A stretch of DNA of 64,000 bases from Bacillus carboniphilus (GCF_039522365.1 NZ_BAAADJ010000060.1:1-64000), one strand, 5' to 3'; shown: positions 35,270 to 44,603, numbered from the stretch's first letter. Notes: generated by a model not told the origin, from the letters alone. Made by a program: numbers and translations.

Positions 35270-35746
35270 TCACTCTCCGTTAGGATTTTTTCTCTTCTTT
35301 ATGTGGGACACGGAACCTGTCCCTCTGTCCCAGTTGGACAAGGAATCTCTGCCCCTGAACATCTTTTTTAGTATCATTTGGGTGGCCCAGTTTGGAAGAT
35401 AGGATTCGTATTCGATTTTATCTTCCATTACAATATGTTCAGATTTCTGAATGAATGTATGCGTATGCTTCCATTTTTTAAAAGGGAATGGTACGACTAA
35501 GGCTTCATCTATAAAGTAGGCATTTTCTTTGATGTCTTTAAATACTAATACCCACTTTACACGAAATATGAAAAAATGGAGCATTAGTGGCATTTTGCCA
35601 CCTTTTTTGAAGACAGGATTTCTTTCAAATGTTACTTCAGGAAAACGAGTAATCTTTGAAAGGTTCTTAGGATTACTGTAGAATCCCCATACGGTTTCCA
35701 TGTTATGTTGAAAAGTTGTAAAGTGTTTGTAAGTTCCTTTAAACAC
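35270..35746 (-). CDS. SRPBCC (START-like) family protein with repeat-derived C-terminus
   Basis: A 158-residue protein with the SRPBCC ligand-binding fold (residues 1-135; motifs ETVWGFYSNPKNLSKI and the beta-rich core). The last 26 residues (from about RDSLSNWDRGTG) are encoded by a dispersed intergenic repeat of the GGGACA/TGTCCC type. The ancestral 3' end was therefore probably replaced when the repeat was acquired. It lies just upstream of the MMPL gene and may bind the hydrophobic cargo of that transporter; this is inference. Confidence 0.78.
   Translation of the reverse strand: MFKGTYKHFTTFQHNMETVWGFYSNPKNLSKITRFPEVTFERNPVFKKGGKMPLMLHFFIFRVKWVLVFKDIKENAYFIDEALVVPFPFKKWKHTHTFIQKSEHIVMEDKIEYESYLPNWATQMILKKMFRGRDSLSNWDRGTGSVSHIKKRKNPNGE
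35300..35331. repeat. Dispersed GTGGGACA...TGTCCC repeat inside the SRPBCC gene
   Basis: The element reads GTGGGACACGGAACCTGTCC followed by CTCTGTCCCAG. A second copy in the same orientation lies at 52942-52973 (GTGGGACAGTAAACCTGTCC and CCCTGTCCCAA). Looser relatives are at 51389-51418 (GACAGGT...ACCTGTC) and near 22455. Here it overlaps coding sequence. Confidence 0.75.
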
Positions 35747-35805
35747 TGCACCACTCCTTTAGTTACCAATATAAACCTTTTCCTAAATGTTAACGCTTCT
35801 CTTAT

Positions 35806-35835
35806 AAAAAGGACACCTAAACTGGTGTCCTTTTT
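35806..35835. terminator. Bidirectional hairpin with no obvious transcript
   Basis: AAAAAGGACACC/GGTGTCCTTTTT perfect 12-bp stem. It lies between the ABC-F terminator and the SRPBCC start, so it terminates neither visible gene. It could block read-through into the SRPBCC-MMPL unit or end an unrecognised short transcript. Confidence 0.75.
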
Positions 35836-35886
35836 GTGAAAATTTTTTATAAAAGATGTGCGGAAAAACCGGTCCGTAACAAAGTG

Positions 35887-35916
35887 AAAAGGAGTCCAGA
35901 ACCTGGACTCCCTTTT
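35887..35916 (-). terminator. Terminator after ABC-F gene
   Basis: AAAAGGaGTCCAG/CTGGACtCCcTTTT stem 2 bp after the ABC-F stop. Confidence 0.9.
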
Positions 35917-35917
35917 A

Positions 35918-37549
<1,632 letters not shown>

Positions 37550-37733
37550 TCATCATTAACATAAATCTAAAACCGATTGTACCACAGAATTGTGTTATTT
37601 CCTTATTGGAACTTATATCTGCTGGAATTTATTTTAAATTGAAACATCTAACATACTACTCTTGTCAAAAAATGATACTTTTAATCCTTTCCTAGTCGAA
37701 AATTTCTCAATTGTCGGTATGACTTCGAGTTCT

Positions 37734-37866
37734 GAATTCACTTGGCTGAGTTCCGAATTCCTAGCCGGAACTTCTGAATTCACTTGGCTGAGTTCCGAAT
37801 TCCTAGCCGAAACTTCTGAATTCACTTGGCTGAGTTCCGAATTATTAGCCGGAACTTTTGATTTAA
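37734..37866. repeat. Array of GAATTC-headed units, exact 21-bp period (42-bp pairs)
   Basis: GAATTC starts at 37734, 37755, 37776, 37797, 37818 and 37839, and a diverged GATTTA at 37860, each exactly 21 bp apart. Two unit types alternate (ACTTGGCTGAGTTCC and CTAGCCGGAACTTCT tails), giving a 42-bp higher-order repeat. It lies in the 527-bp gap between the ABC-F start and the aldolase-type gene stop. The open frames over it are artefacts of the 21-bp period. Confidence 0.93.
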
Positions 37867-37914
37867 CTATCGCTCACAGTCTTTGGTGACCAATTTCTTT
37901 TTAATCACCAAAAA

Positions 37915-38048
37915 AGGGCATCATACACCACCAATGATTGCCCTCATTACTGTTAATATGACTTTTTTGGTCATCATTGGCTATCTATGACCACCATTTT
38001 TAAACTAATCAAACCAAAATGGTAACCATACGGCCCCATTGATGCCCT
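37915..38048 (-). ncRNA. Candidate structured 3' RNA / complex terminator
   Basis: On the minus strand, starting 14 nt after the aldolase-type stop, a 9-bp closing stem (AGGGCATCA at 38048-38040 with TGATGCCCT at 37923-37915) encloses two perfect 8-bp stems: ACCATTTT/AAAATGGT (38023-38016 with 38000-37993) and CCAATGAT/ATCATTGG (37980-37973 with 37938-37931). Six U residues follow the closing stem. This is a three-way-junction layout ending like an intrinsic terminator. No known RNA family was recognised. Confidence 0.55.
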
Positions 38049-38061
38049 ATTTCTCACCCAA

Positions 38062-39183
38062 CTACTGAACTTTCCCTCTCGCATCCACCTTCCAAACATC
38101 AACGACAACACCATTTTGATGAACCACATACTCCTCAAACTGATTCGCTACCGTACAGGCGTGATTAGGGATCACCAAGACTTTGTCATTCAAGGAAAGG
38201 CTAGTCTCTCCATTAACAATCGCCACCCCATGCTCTTCTGACAATCTCTCAATTGTAAGCTCGGGGTGCCCCACAACATGACCGAATCCAGAAACACTTT
38301 GATTACCATGAGCTCCTTTATCTAAACAAAGAGATTTGCTACCTGTATCTAATACCACTCTTGAACCTTGGTATACTCCTACCACTGAAGCCAGCAAAGT
38401 TAACGCGCACTTATCAAATGAAGTCACGCCAAGCCCAACTTGAATCGCGTCGAAAAATGCAGCATTCCCTGGCCTAACTTCAGTAATCCCTTTCACCTGA
38501 CCGGCAATTTTATAGGTAGGTGTGGAACCAACACTTCTTACCGGAATAGGAATCCCTTCCTTTTCACAAGCTTCTGCGCTTTCCACAACCATCCTTGCTT
38601 CTTGAAGCCCAATTTGTTCAATCTCTTCTATACTTTTAGCTCCATAAGAATGTCCAGCGTGTGTAAAAATACCACCTAATTTTAGACTGGCACTATTCAC
38701 CACTTTTCTCGCTAACTGAACCACTTCGTCACCTGGTTCCACCCCACAGCGATTTAGTCCTGAATTCACTTTAATCCATACCTGGAGAGTATAAGAGGTC
38801 TGCTCAAAAAAGGCGTCCAGCCACTCGACTTGTTGTACATGATCAACCGAAATCTTTAAATCTACCCCATCCTCCATTAAGCCAATGAGCCGTTTCATTT
38901 TCATTTCACTTGAGATGGGGTACGCAATGAGGATATCTTTCATCCCCCCAGCGGCCATGACCTCAGCTTCCCCAATTTTGGCTGTTGTCACCCCAACTGC
39001 TCCCGCTTCTAACTGTAACTTGGCAATTTCTATTGATTTGTGTGTTTTAATATGTGGACGTAACGAAATCCCTTGCATCTTAGCAAACGCAGCCATTTCA
39101 TTAATATTTTCTTTCAATTTATCGATATCAAGCAATAATGTTGGAGTATCCAAATGATAGATAGACTTTCCCTTTCGATCCAT
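38062..39183 (-). CDS. D-threonine aldolase / D-serine dehydratase-type PLP enzyme
   Basis: A 373-residue fold-type III PLP enzyme (alanine-racemase-like N-terminal barrel). The PLP Lys is in RPHIKTHKS (about residue 46). The metal-binding His and Cys of the DSD1/D-TA family are in the C-terminal motif NHACTVANQF. It probably cleaves D-threonine and related D-beta-hydroxy amino acids, or dehydrates D-serine; the two cannot be told apart here. Strong site (aaaggggagcgg) before the ATG. Its 3' end runs into the structured RNA region. Confidence 0.9.
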   Translation of the reverse strand: MDRKGKSIYHLDTPTLLLDIDKLKENINEMAAFAKMQGISLRPHIKTHKSIEIAKLQLEAGAVGVTTAKIGEAEVMAAGGMKDILIAYPISSEMKMKRLIGLMEDGVDLKISVDHVQQVEWLDAFFEQTSYTLQVWIKVNSGLNRCGVEPGDEVVQLARKVVNSASLKLGGIFTHAGHSYGAKSIEEIEQIGLQEARMVVESAEACEKEGIPIPVRSVGSTPTYKIAGQVKGITEVRPGNAAFFDAIQVGLGVTSFDKCALTLLASVVGVYQGSRVVLDTGSKSLCLDKGAHGNQSVSGFGHVVGHPELTIERLSEEHGVAIVNGETSLSLNDKVLVIPNHACTVANQFEEYVVHQNGVVVDVWKVDARGKVQ

Positions 39184-39232
39184 GTTCTCCGCTCCCCTTT
39201 GTTCATGATCTTTTAAACATCATATCACGTTT

Positions 39233-39265
39233 AAAAAAACACACTCCATCTTTGAAGTGTGTTTT
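39233..39265 (-). terminator. Terminator after FusB-type gene
   Basis: AAACACACT/AGTGTGTTT stem with a U-run on the minus strand, 5 bp after the stop. Confidence 0.88.
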
Positions 39266-39269
39266 ATCA

Positions 39270-39908
39270 TTAACTATTCAAACGCTCAATTAAATCATGT
39301 AGTTTTTCCAAGGATTCTATATTTTTATTACACTTGGTACTGTCTTGGCAAATGTAATTTCCGCGTCTCACAAAAGTATCTAGGGTTGAACCTTTAGTTT
39401 GAGAAACAAAAAGCCCGACTTCTTCATGTTTATTACAAAGCGTACAAATGCCCTTTTGGCTGGACGCTTTAAACGTACCATGTAAACCAATCAGTTTGTC
39501 TTGATAGTTCGTCACAATATATTTACGACCTGACCCTTTATCGTACCAACCGAGATACGTGGTTTCCTTCCAATCTATCTCCTCCAAGTTGGGAAGCTTC
39601 AGTTTTTTCGCCTTTGGAAATAGCTTTTTCAGCGTTTGTTCGGATACGTCTTGGAAAGGAATAACCAATGGCTTTATCAAAAAAAGAAACTCGTCCGCAT
39701 CCATTCTCTCTTTAATGCTCTCGAATCGCTCCAGCTCTTCTCTTTGCTCTTCTGTGATATTTGGAAACAGGTTAATGACCCGCTCCTTGGTTAAGGTTCG
39801 TAAAGCATTCAACACTCTTACATCACTTGAAGTGGAATGACCGTTCACTAAGATATTTGCCTGGTTTTTTATAAAATTAAATTCATAACTCTGAATAAAA
39901 GGTTCCAT
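39270..39908 (-). CDS. Elongation factor G-binding protein (FusB/FusC family)
   Basis: Members bind EF-G and release it from ribosomes; acquired FusB/C give fusidic acid resistance. The protein is 212 residues from the ATG at 39908, with an N-terminal helical bundle and a C-terminal treble-clef zinc domain. The four Cys ligands lie in CTLCNKH and ICQDSTKC. The upstream TTG (39917) overlaps the Shine-Dalgarno, so the ATG is preferred. Housekeeping homologues are common in Bacillus chromosomes; resistance is not implied by presence alone. Confidence 0.88.
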   Translation of the reverse strand: MEPFIQSYEFNFIKNQANILVNGHSTSSDVRVLNALRTLTKERVINLFPNITEEQREELERFESIKERMDADEFLFLIKPLVIPFQDVSEQTLKKLFPKAKKLKLPNLEEIDWKETTYLGWYDKGSGRKYIVTNYQDKLIGLHGTFKASSQKGICTLCNKHEEVGLFVSQTKGSTLDTFVRRGNYICQDSTKCNKNIESLEKLHDLIERLNS

Positions 39909-40014
39909 TTTTTTCAACTCCTACGATGTCAATAAAGCAACCATTCTCTTCCAACTTTAAAAGATATGGATTCAGAATTCAATGTAGAAAATCAGTAAGA
40001 AACAAATTATACAT

Positions 40015-40053
40015 AAAAAGCACCAACATCTATGACTAGACTATCGGTGCTTT
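40015..40053 (-). terminator. Terminator after small HTH gene
   Basis: AAAGCACC...GGTGCTTTT stem with inner pairing (TAGTC.TA/TAgACTA-like) and a U-run on the minus strand. It isolates the HTH gene from the FusB-type gene. Confidence 0.85.
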
Positions 40054-40058
40054 CCTCA

Positions 40059-40322
40059 TTATTTTGTATACACAATTTTCTTTATTGTCTCCCTAGAAAG
40101 GAAATGCTTGCTCGCTAATTGATCGATGGAAACGCCACTTTGGAATGCCTTTTTTATGGATCGGTTCCTTTCATCAATCGCCTTCCTCCCTCCTGATTTT
40201 GTACCCCATTTTTCATAGGTACTTTCAGGTTTCGGAATATATAGGGTTTCCCCCTGCACATATTTTTGAACTTCCTTCAGTACAGATGCTGGTAGGATCG
40301 CTGTTGCATTTACATATTTCAT
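40059..40322 (-). CDS. Small HTH protein, CD3324-family-like
   Basis: This 87-residue protein has the N-terminus MKYVNATAILPASVLKEVQK and the segment VQGETLYIPKPE, then a C-terminal helix-turn-helix (about residues 60-85, with LASKHFLSRETIKKIVY). The arrangement recalls the family NCBI names CD3324. It is probably a DNA-binding regulator. The start is fixed by aaggag 8 bp upstream of the ATG. That site partly pairs with a CCUUAUU element upstream in the mRNA, and a 29-codon ORF precedes the gene; see the regulatory feature. Confidence 0.75.
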   Translation of the reverse strand: MKYVNATAILPASVLKEVQKYVQGETLYIPKPESTYEKWGTKSGGRKAIDERNRSIKKAFQSGVSIDQLASKHFLSRETIKKIVYTK

Positions 40323-40440
40323 GGTAGCCCGCTCCTTATTCTTTTTCTGCTAAAAATAAGGGCAAAGCCTATTTAGAACTGGGCGATATTACGGTTTTAG
40401 CCCCATGCAAAGTATCGCCTTTCCTATAGGCTTTGCATGA
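40323..40440 (-). promoter_or_regulatory. Candidate translation attenuator of the HTH gene
   Basis: On the minus strand CTTTGCAT's complement ATGCAAAG (40438-40431) can pair with CTTTGCAT at 40412-40405 (8 bp). The overlapping GCAAAGCCTAT (40436-40426) can instead pair with ATAGGCTTTGC at 40372-40362 (11 bp), which leaves room for an inner stem GGCGATA/TATCGCC (40419-40413 with 40088-type partner at 40388-40382). Last, CCTTATT (40361-40355) pairs with AATAAGG (40340-40334), covering half of the Shine-Dalgarno. The first two stems exclude each other. Confidence 0.6.
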
Positions 40441-40478
40441 GTTCGTCCAGTGTCTGGCAATCCAACAAAGTTTGCCAT
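40389..40478 (-). CDS. Putative 29-residue leader peptide upstream of the HTH gene
   Basis: ATG at 40478 follows an almost ideal taggaggtg site by 5 nt. The frame encodes 29 residues (MANFVGLPDTGRTHAKPIGK and nine more, ending GLKP) and stops at 40389, inside the competing stems upstream of the HTH gene. A ribosome on this ORF would cover the first stem. Too short for any family assignment; the ribosome site and position are the evidence. Confidence 0.55.
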   Translation of the reverse strand: MANFVGLPDTGRTHAKPIGKAILCMGLKP

Positions 40479-40501
40479 TTCAACACCTCCTAAAATGCAG
40501 G

Positions 40502-41497
40502 CTATTTATCAATCACAAAACCAATTTTACCAAAATTTTGGGAGTCCCGTAAATATTCAAACGCCTCTTTATACTGAGAAAGTTCGAAACTCCGATCGAG
40601 CTCTGGTTTAATCTGATGTTCTTCGATAAAGCTGAGCATCTCCTGAAATTCTTCGTGACTTCCCATTGTGGAACCTAATAGGTTAAACTGACCGTAGAAA
40701 AACTGACGGATATCAATTGTGACTTCATCCTCCGTTGTAGCACCAAATGTGACAACTGTTCCGCCTTTTCTTATGATATTCAGTGATTTATTCATGGTTG
40801 CCCTACCAATACTTTCGATGAGCAAATCTATCGTTTCACCCTTTAATTCCTCGTTCCAATTCGATTCTGTTGGAATGGCCACATCTGCACCAAGCTCTAA
40901 AGCCTTTTGTCTTTTTTCTTCACTTCTGGAAGTGACAATCACTCTAGCACCGGCTGCTTTTGCAAATTTTAAAATAAATGTGAGAACACCACTGCCAATC
41001 CCCGGTAACATAACCGTATCTCCGCTCTTTACCTTTCCTCTTGTAAAAAGAGCTCTATACGCGGTTAAAGCAGCTAATGGTAGGACACCCGCTTCCTCCC
41101 AACTTAAATGTTCTGGCTTTTTCTCTACAATATCTTCAGGAACTACTATGTATTCTGCAAATGTACCGTGGTCAGGCAAACAAAGAATCTCAAAGCCTTC
41201 CGGTGGAGCATCACTTTTTTCCTGCCATCCGATTGCCGCACTAATAACCACTTCATCGCCTACGGAAAACTTTTGTGCACCTTCTCCAACTTCTGCAATT
41301 ACACCGGCACCGTCAGATCCCATGATGAGAGGTGGTTGGTCGGCTTTGTGTCTGTTTGGAATCATCAAATCCCGACGGTTCATACCGGCTGCCTTGATTT
41401 TTATCTTTACCATATTCGGTTCGACAACCGGTTCTTCAAAATCTCGGTATGTAACACCTTCGAGGCCTTCTATGCCTTCATGAACAATTGCTTTCAT
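40502..41497 (-). CDS. MDR-family quinone/zinc-type oxidoreductase
   Basis: A 331-residue medium-chain dehydrogenase/reductase with an N-terminal GroES-like domain (MGSDGAGVIAEVGEGAQKF) and a Rossmann domain (MLPGIGSGVLTFILKFAKAAGA). The classical structural zinc Cys cluster is absent, as in quinone-oxidoreductase-like members. The ATG shares a base with the ArsA-type stop (TAATG) and its aggaggt site lies inside the upstream gene, so translation is coupled. Last gene of the cstA operon. NADPH-dependent reduction of a quinone or enone is likely. Confidence 0.88.
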   Translation of the reverse strand: MKAIVHEGIEGLEGVTYRDFEEPVVEPNMVKIKIKAAGMNRRDLMIPNRHKADQPPLIMGSDGAGVIAEVGEGAQKFSVGDEVVISAAIGWQEKSDAPPEGFEILCLPDHGTFAEYIVVPEDIVEKKPEHLSWEEAGVLPLAALTAYRALFTRGKVKSGDTVMLPGIGSGVLTFILKFAKAAGARVIVTSRSEEKRQKALELGADVAIPTESNWNEELKGETIDLLIESIGRATMNKSLNIIRKGGTVVTFGATTEDEVTIDIRQFFYGQFNLLGSTMGSHEEFQEMLSFIEEHQIKPELDRSFELSQYKEAFEYLRDSQNFGKIGFVIDK

Positions 41498-42450
41498 TAA
41501 CTTGGTACCTCCTCTAATGCTCGCTTTAGATGACTAGCAAAAACAGCAAGCTTCTCTTGATCCGATACATCTTCTTCAAATAATGGGACTTTAATAAGCG
41601 TTTGCTTTTTGAATGTGTCATCAATCTGTTGTAAATAGTCCTGTTCTTGATTTCTACGTTTGGCTAGAAATGCCCCATCTGCATAATCTGGTAACACTTT
41701 ATTTACGATGAGTGTACGAATATGCAAATGGTACGTATCAAGTTGTTTAATCGCCTTCTCCGTTTCTAAAATAGGGAGTCTTTCTGGAATTAATACAAAT
41801 GTAAATCCAGTCATAGATCCATCAAGAATAATCTCCCGAACTGCAGCGAACTTGTCTTTCCGTTTTTGTAACACCTCATATATCGGGTCTTCAACTGGCT
41901 CACCGTCATTCAATAGCTGTGAGTAATTATTATTGATCTTCTTTCTTCTTTCAATGAGACCGTCAATCCATACACCCATTAGCTCTGGTAAGGACAGCAA
42001 TCGAATCGTGTGTCCAGTTGGAGCCGTATCAAATATAATTTTATCAAACTTCCCTTTCTCTTCTAAAATGATAGATACGATTCGGTCAAAGAGAGCTGCT
42101 TCATCCGCACCAGGAGATGCGCTAGCCATATCAATTTGACGATGAACTTCCGCGACCATTTCAGATTTCACGAGTCCTTTTAAGTTTTCCTTAACAGAAT
42201 CAATATACCGTTTAGATTCTTGAACTGGGTTAATCTCAATCCCCCATAGGTTCTCACTCAACTTCGTCTGTTCATTCCCCACTTTTTGATGAAAAATATC
42301 GCCTAGGTTATGTGCAGGGTCTGTTGAAACTATTAGTGTTTTTTCTCCAGACTTAGAAAAAGCTAAGGCAAGGGCTGCTGAGGATGTAGACTTTCCCACT
42401 CCCCCTTTTCCACCGACAAATATGATACTTTTATTGATTAGTTGATTCAT
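41497..42450 (-). CDS. ArsA/Get3-family ATPase without cysteines
   Basis: A 317-residue soluble SIMIBI ATPase: deviant P-loop GGKGGVGKST, switch I STDPAHNLGD, the PGADEAALFDRI block of ArsA/Get3, and switch II DTAPTGHTIRLL. No Cys occurs anywhere. It therefore cannot bind arsenite or antimonite as ArsA does, nor zinc through a Get3-type CxxC. Start at 42450, 8 nt after aagga; 14 bp separate it from the CC-tailed gene. No arsenic genes are near. Context suggests it serves the CstA transporter. Confidence 0.88.
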   Translation of the reverse strand: MNQLINKSIIFVGGKGGVGKSTSSAALALAFSKSGEKTLIVSTDPAHNLGDIFHQKVGNEQTKLSENLWGIEINPVQESKRYIDSVKENLKGLVKSEMVAEVHRQIDMASASPGADEAALFDRIVSIILEEKGKFDKIIFDTAPTGHTIRLLSLPELMGVWIDGLIERRKKINNNYSQLLNDGEPVEDPIYEVLQKRKDKFAAVREIILDGSMTGFTFVLIPERLPILETEKAIKQLDTYHLHIRTLIVNKVLPDYADGAFLAKRRNQEQDYLQQIDDTFKKQTLIKVPLFEEDVSDQEKLAVFASHLKRALEEVPS

Positions 42451-42464
42451 TGTATCCATCCTTT

Positions 42465-42734
42465 CTAACAGCAGCGGAATCCGCTTAATGGAGATTTTTC
42501 CATCCCCATTCGAATGTGCCAATCATGAAATTTTTCAATAATATATGGGTAGAGCTCAAGGGTATAGTAGAAAGCTGGATTTGGAATTCCCAGCATATCG
42601 GAGTATACAAGCAGGAGAAAAAGATCGTCTTCATCCCGTAGCTCTCTTGCTACCTCGGAATCGTGTTGAAGACTGATTATGTCATCGTAAAGCTCAACGA
42701 GTCGTTTCAATGAGAATTTTTTTGTTGAATCCAT
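42465..42734 (-). CDS. Cys-Cys-tailed small protein (cory-CC-star type)
   Basis: An 89-residue acidic helical protein from the ATG at 42734 (site agaggtg). It ends in GFRCC directly before the stop; these are its only two cysteines. The core RDEDDLFLLLVYSDMLGIPN and YYTLELYPYIIEKFHDWH agree with the family NCBI calls cory-CC-star. E. coli YbdD/YjiX, the small partners of CstA-type carriers, also end in RCC as I remember them. Being directly after cstA and before the ArsA-like ATPase, it may play that partner role. Longer in-frame starts run through a hairpin and are unlikely. Confidence 0.78.
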   Translation of the reverse strand: MDSTKKFSLKRLVELYDDIISLQHDSEVARELRDEDDLFLLLVYSDMLGIPNPAFYYTLELYPYIIEKFHDWHIRMGMEKSPLSGFRCC

Positions 42735-42764
42735 TTTGTGCACCTCTGCTAGTTTAATAGAGGG

Positions 42765-42796
42765 AAAGCCGCGCAAATATACAGCTTTGCGCGGCT
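42765..42796 (-). terminator. Hairpin between cstA and the CC-tailed gene
   Basis: AGCCGCGCAAA/TTTGCGCGGCT perfect 11-bp stem followed by UUUCCC on the minus strand. The U-run is weak, so it probably attenuates or stabilises instead of fully terminating. Confidence 0.7.
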
Positions 42797-42829
42797 CACC
42801 TTTTACCCTCACCTTTTGTAGTGAGTTTT

Positions 42830-44572
42830 TTATGCGTCAATCGAAATGTTACCATCGTCCTTCTTGGTTAAAGAAGAAACTGCTGTGAGTAAAATCCAGA
42901 AAGCGAATACTAGAATAATCGCTCCGAATGAGAATAACAGCCAGCTCGTATTAGACCCGCCAAATGGCGACCACTCTGTTAATACCTGGTCAATCATGGC
43001 CCATAAGGTCATGACCATCAGGAAGACCATCGGGATAAACGCAGGCATGTAGTTTCTTCCTTGGCGTTTTAACCAAATAGCGATAAGTAATAAACTGATT
43101 CCCGCTAGTAACTGGTTAGATGTTCCGAATAATGGCCAGAGTAGGTAACCACCTGAACCGAAGCCTTTTGGTCCTTGTGGAAGTAACGTTAAAGCCGCAC
43201 TGGAAACAACAGCCACAGTTGTTGCAGCATGTTTTGAAGTAATGGCTTTAAAATTGTATTCTTCTCCTAGTTCCGCGATAATGTATCTCATTAAACGTAC
43301 AGAAGAGTCAAGCGTTGTAGCAGCAAAGCTTACTACGATAACAGAAACAATCGTACTTGCTACTACTGCAGGAATTCCGATACCTTCTGCTAACTGACCT
43401 GCCCCTTTAATAAAGGTCCCTAGCCCTGCATTACTTGCATTGCCAAAGCTGGAGTAAACCGCTTTAAAGTCGTCGGCAGATGGGAAGAACGTAACAACTG
43501 CAATTATTGCAATAAGAGCAAGTACCCCTTCACCAATCGCTCCTAAATAACCAACAAATCGAGCATCTGTTTCTTTATCCAACTGTTTAGAAGAGGTCCC
43601 CGAAGACACGAGACCATGGAATCCTGAGATCGCACCACAAGCAATTGTAATGAATAGTAGTGGGAACCAAGAAGCATCCGTTGCATCTGGGTTCGTCATT
43701 GGTGCTGTCACTTCAGGGTTCGTGAACAGTAATCCTAAGTAAAGGATGGCTAAACCAACCACTAGCTGGTGAGAGTTAATGTAGTCTCTCGGTTGTAGTA
43801 GCTTCCAAACTGGTAAAGTCGAAGCTATGTAGACATAAATCATCAATACAATGATCCAGAAGAAGAAAGCTAGAGATGTAGCAGACATTCCAAATAGTCC
43901 AGTAGCTCCTTCTCCTCCAAAGAACTCGACCATATTGATTTGTAGTGGTTTTACATAACTAGCTACTACCGCTGAAGCGTACATAATAGCTAATACAATT
44001 ATAGAAGGTAAAAGCATACTTCCTTGTTTCTTATACACTCTGAATCCAATCCAAATCGCTAGTGGAATTTGAATGAATACAGCTACCACGCTTGCCGGGA
44101 ATGAAATAAATAAATTCGCAATAACCCAAGCAAACACGGCGTTTACCATTAACACTAAAAGTAAAATGATAAATAAGAACAAGATTTTTGCTCTTTGGCC
44201 AATTAACTTATTAGCTAATGTACCGATGGATTGACCTTTGTTACGAGCTGATACAACTAATGTTCCGAAGTCATGAACACCCGCTGCAAAAACCGTCCCT
44301 AACGTCACCCATAATAATGCTGGTAGCCAGCCCCAATACACGGCAATTGCTGGCCCTAAGATAGGTGCAGCACCGGCAACAGATGTAAAGTGGTGTCCCC
44401 ACAATACCAATTTGTTTGTAGGTACAAAGTCCACCCCATCCTTATACTTGTGAGCGGGGGTCACATAGTTTGGATCAAGTTTGTAAATTTTTTCAGCAAG
44501 AAATTTTGAATAAAAGCGATAACCTAAGATGAAAACGACGGTACCAAAAATGGCTAAATAAATACCTTGCAT
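42830..44572 (-). CDS. cstA: Carbon starvation protein CstA-type transporter
   Basis: A 580-residue polytopic membrane protein (about 16 TM helices) of the CstA family, whose E. coli members take up pyruvate or peptides. Conserved segments include GPAIAVYWGWLPALLWVTLG, GVHDFGTLVVSARNKGQSIG and TTLDSSVRLMRYI. ATG at 44572 with an aaggaggg site. It opens the operon cstA / CC-tailed protein / ArsA-like ATPase / MDR oxidoreductase. A cre-like site lies about 30 bp upstream and an inverted repeat about 130 bp upstream. The short YbdD partner is missing. Confidence 0.93.
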   Translation of the reverse strand: MQGIYLAIFGTVVFILGYRFYSKFLAEKIYKLDPNYVTPAHKYKDGVDFVPTNKLVLWGHHFTSVAGAAPILGPAIAVYWGWLPALLWVTLGTVFAAGVHDFGTLVVSARNKGQSIGTLANKLIGQRAKILFLFIILLLVLMVNAVFAWVIANLFISFPASVVAVFIQIPLAIWIGFRVYKKQGSMLLPSIIVLAIMYASAVVASYVKPLQINMVEFFGGEGATGLFGMSATSLAFFFWIIVLMIYVYIASTLPVWKLLQPRDYINSHQLVVGLAILYLGLLFTNPEVTAPMTNPDATDASWFPLLFITIACGAISGFHGLVSSGTSSKQLDKETDARFVGYLGAIGEGVLALIAIIAVVTFFPSADDFKAVYSSFGNASNAGLGTFIKGAGQLAEGIGIPAVVASTIVSVIVVSFAATTLDSSVRLMRYIIAELGEEYNFKAITSKHAATTVAVVSSAALTLLPQGPKGFGSGGYLLWPLFGTSNQLLAGISLLLIAIWLKRQGRNYMPAFIPMVFLMVMTLWAMIDQVLTEWSPFGGSNTSWLLFSFGAIILVFAFWILLTAVSSLTKKDDGNISIDA

Positions 44573-44603
44573 AGGCTCCCTCCTTTTTTTCGCGGCATGT
44601 ATA

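Noticed and set aside
37634..37889. Repeat ORFs on both strands (NSELSQV / SSEFTWL)
   Set aside because: Again caused by the 21-bp array; both strands open at once, no start signals.
40362..40478. Cyclic-di-GMP (GEMM-I) riboswitch
   Set aside because: Some GCAAAGCC-like words occur, but the conserved two-helix core and tetraloop-receptor arrangement cannot be laid out; the leader ORF model fits better.
40719..41483. 254-residue ORF antisense to the MDR oxidoreductase gene
   Set aside because: The opposite strand encodes a clear conserved enzyme with a coupled start; the antisense product has no recognisable features.
41497..42450. Arsenite efflux ATPase (ArsA)
   Set aside because: No metalloid-binding cysteines, single ATPase domain, and no arsB/arsR/arsD genes nearby.
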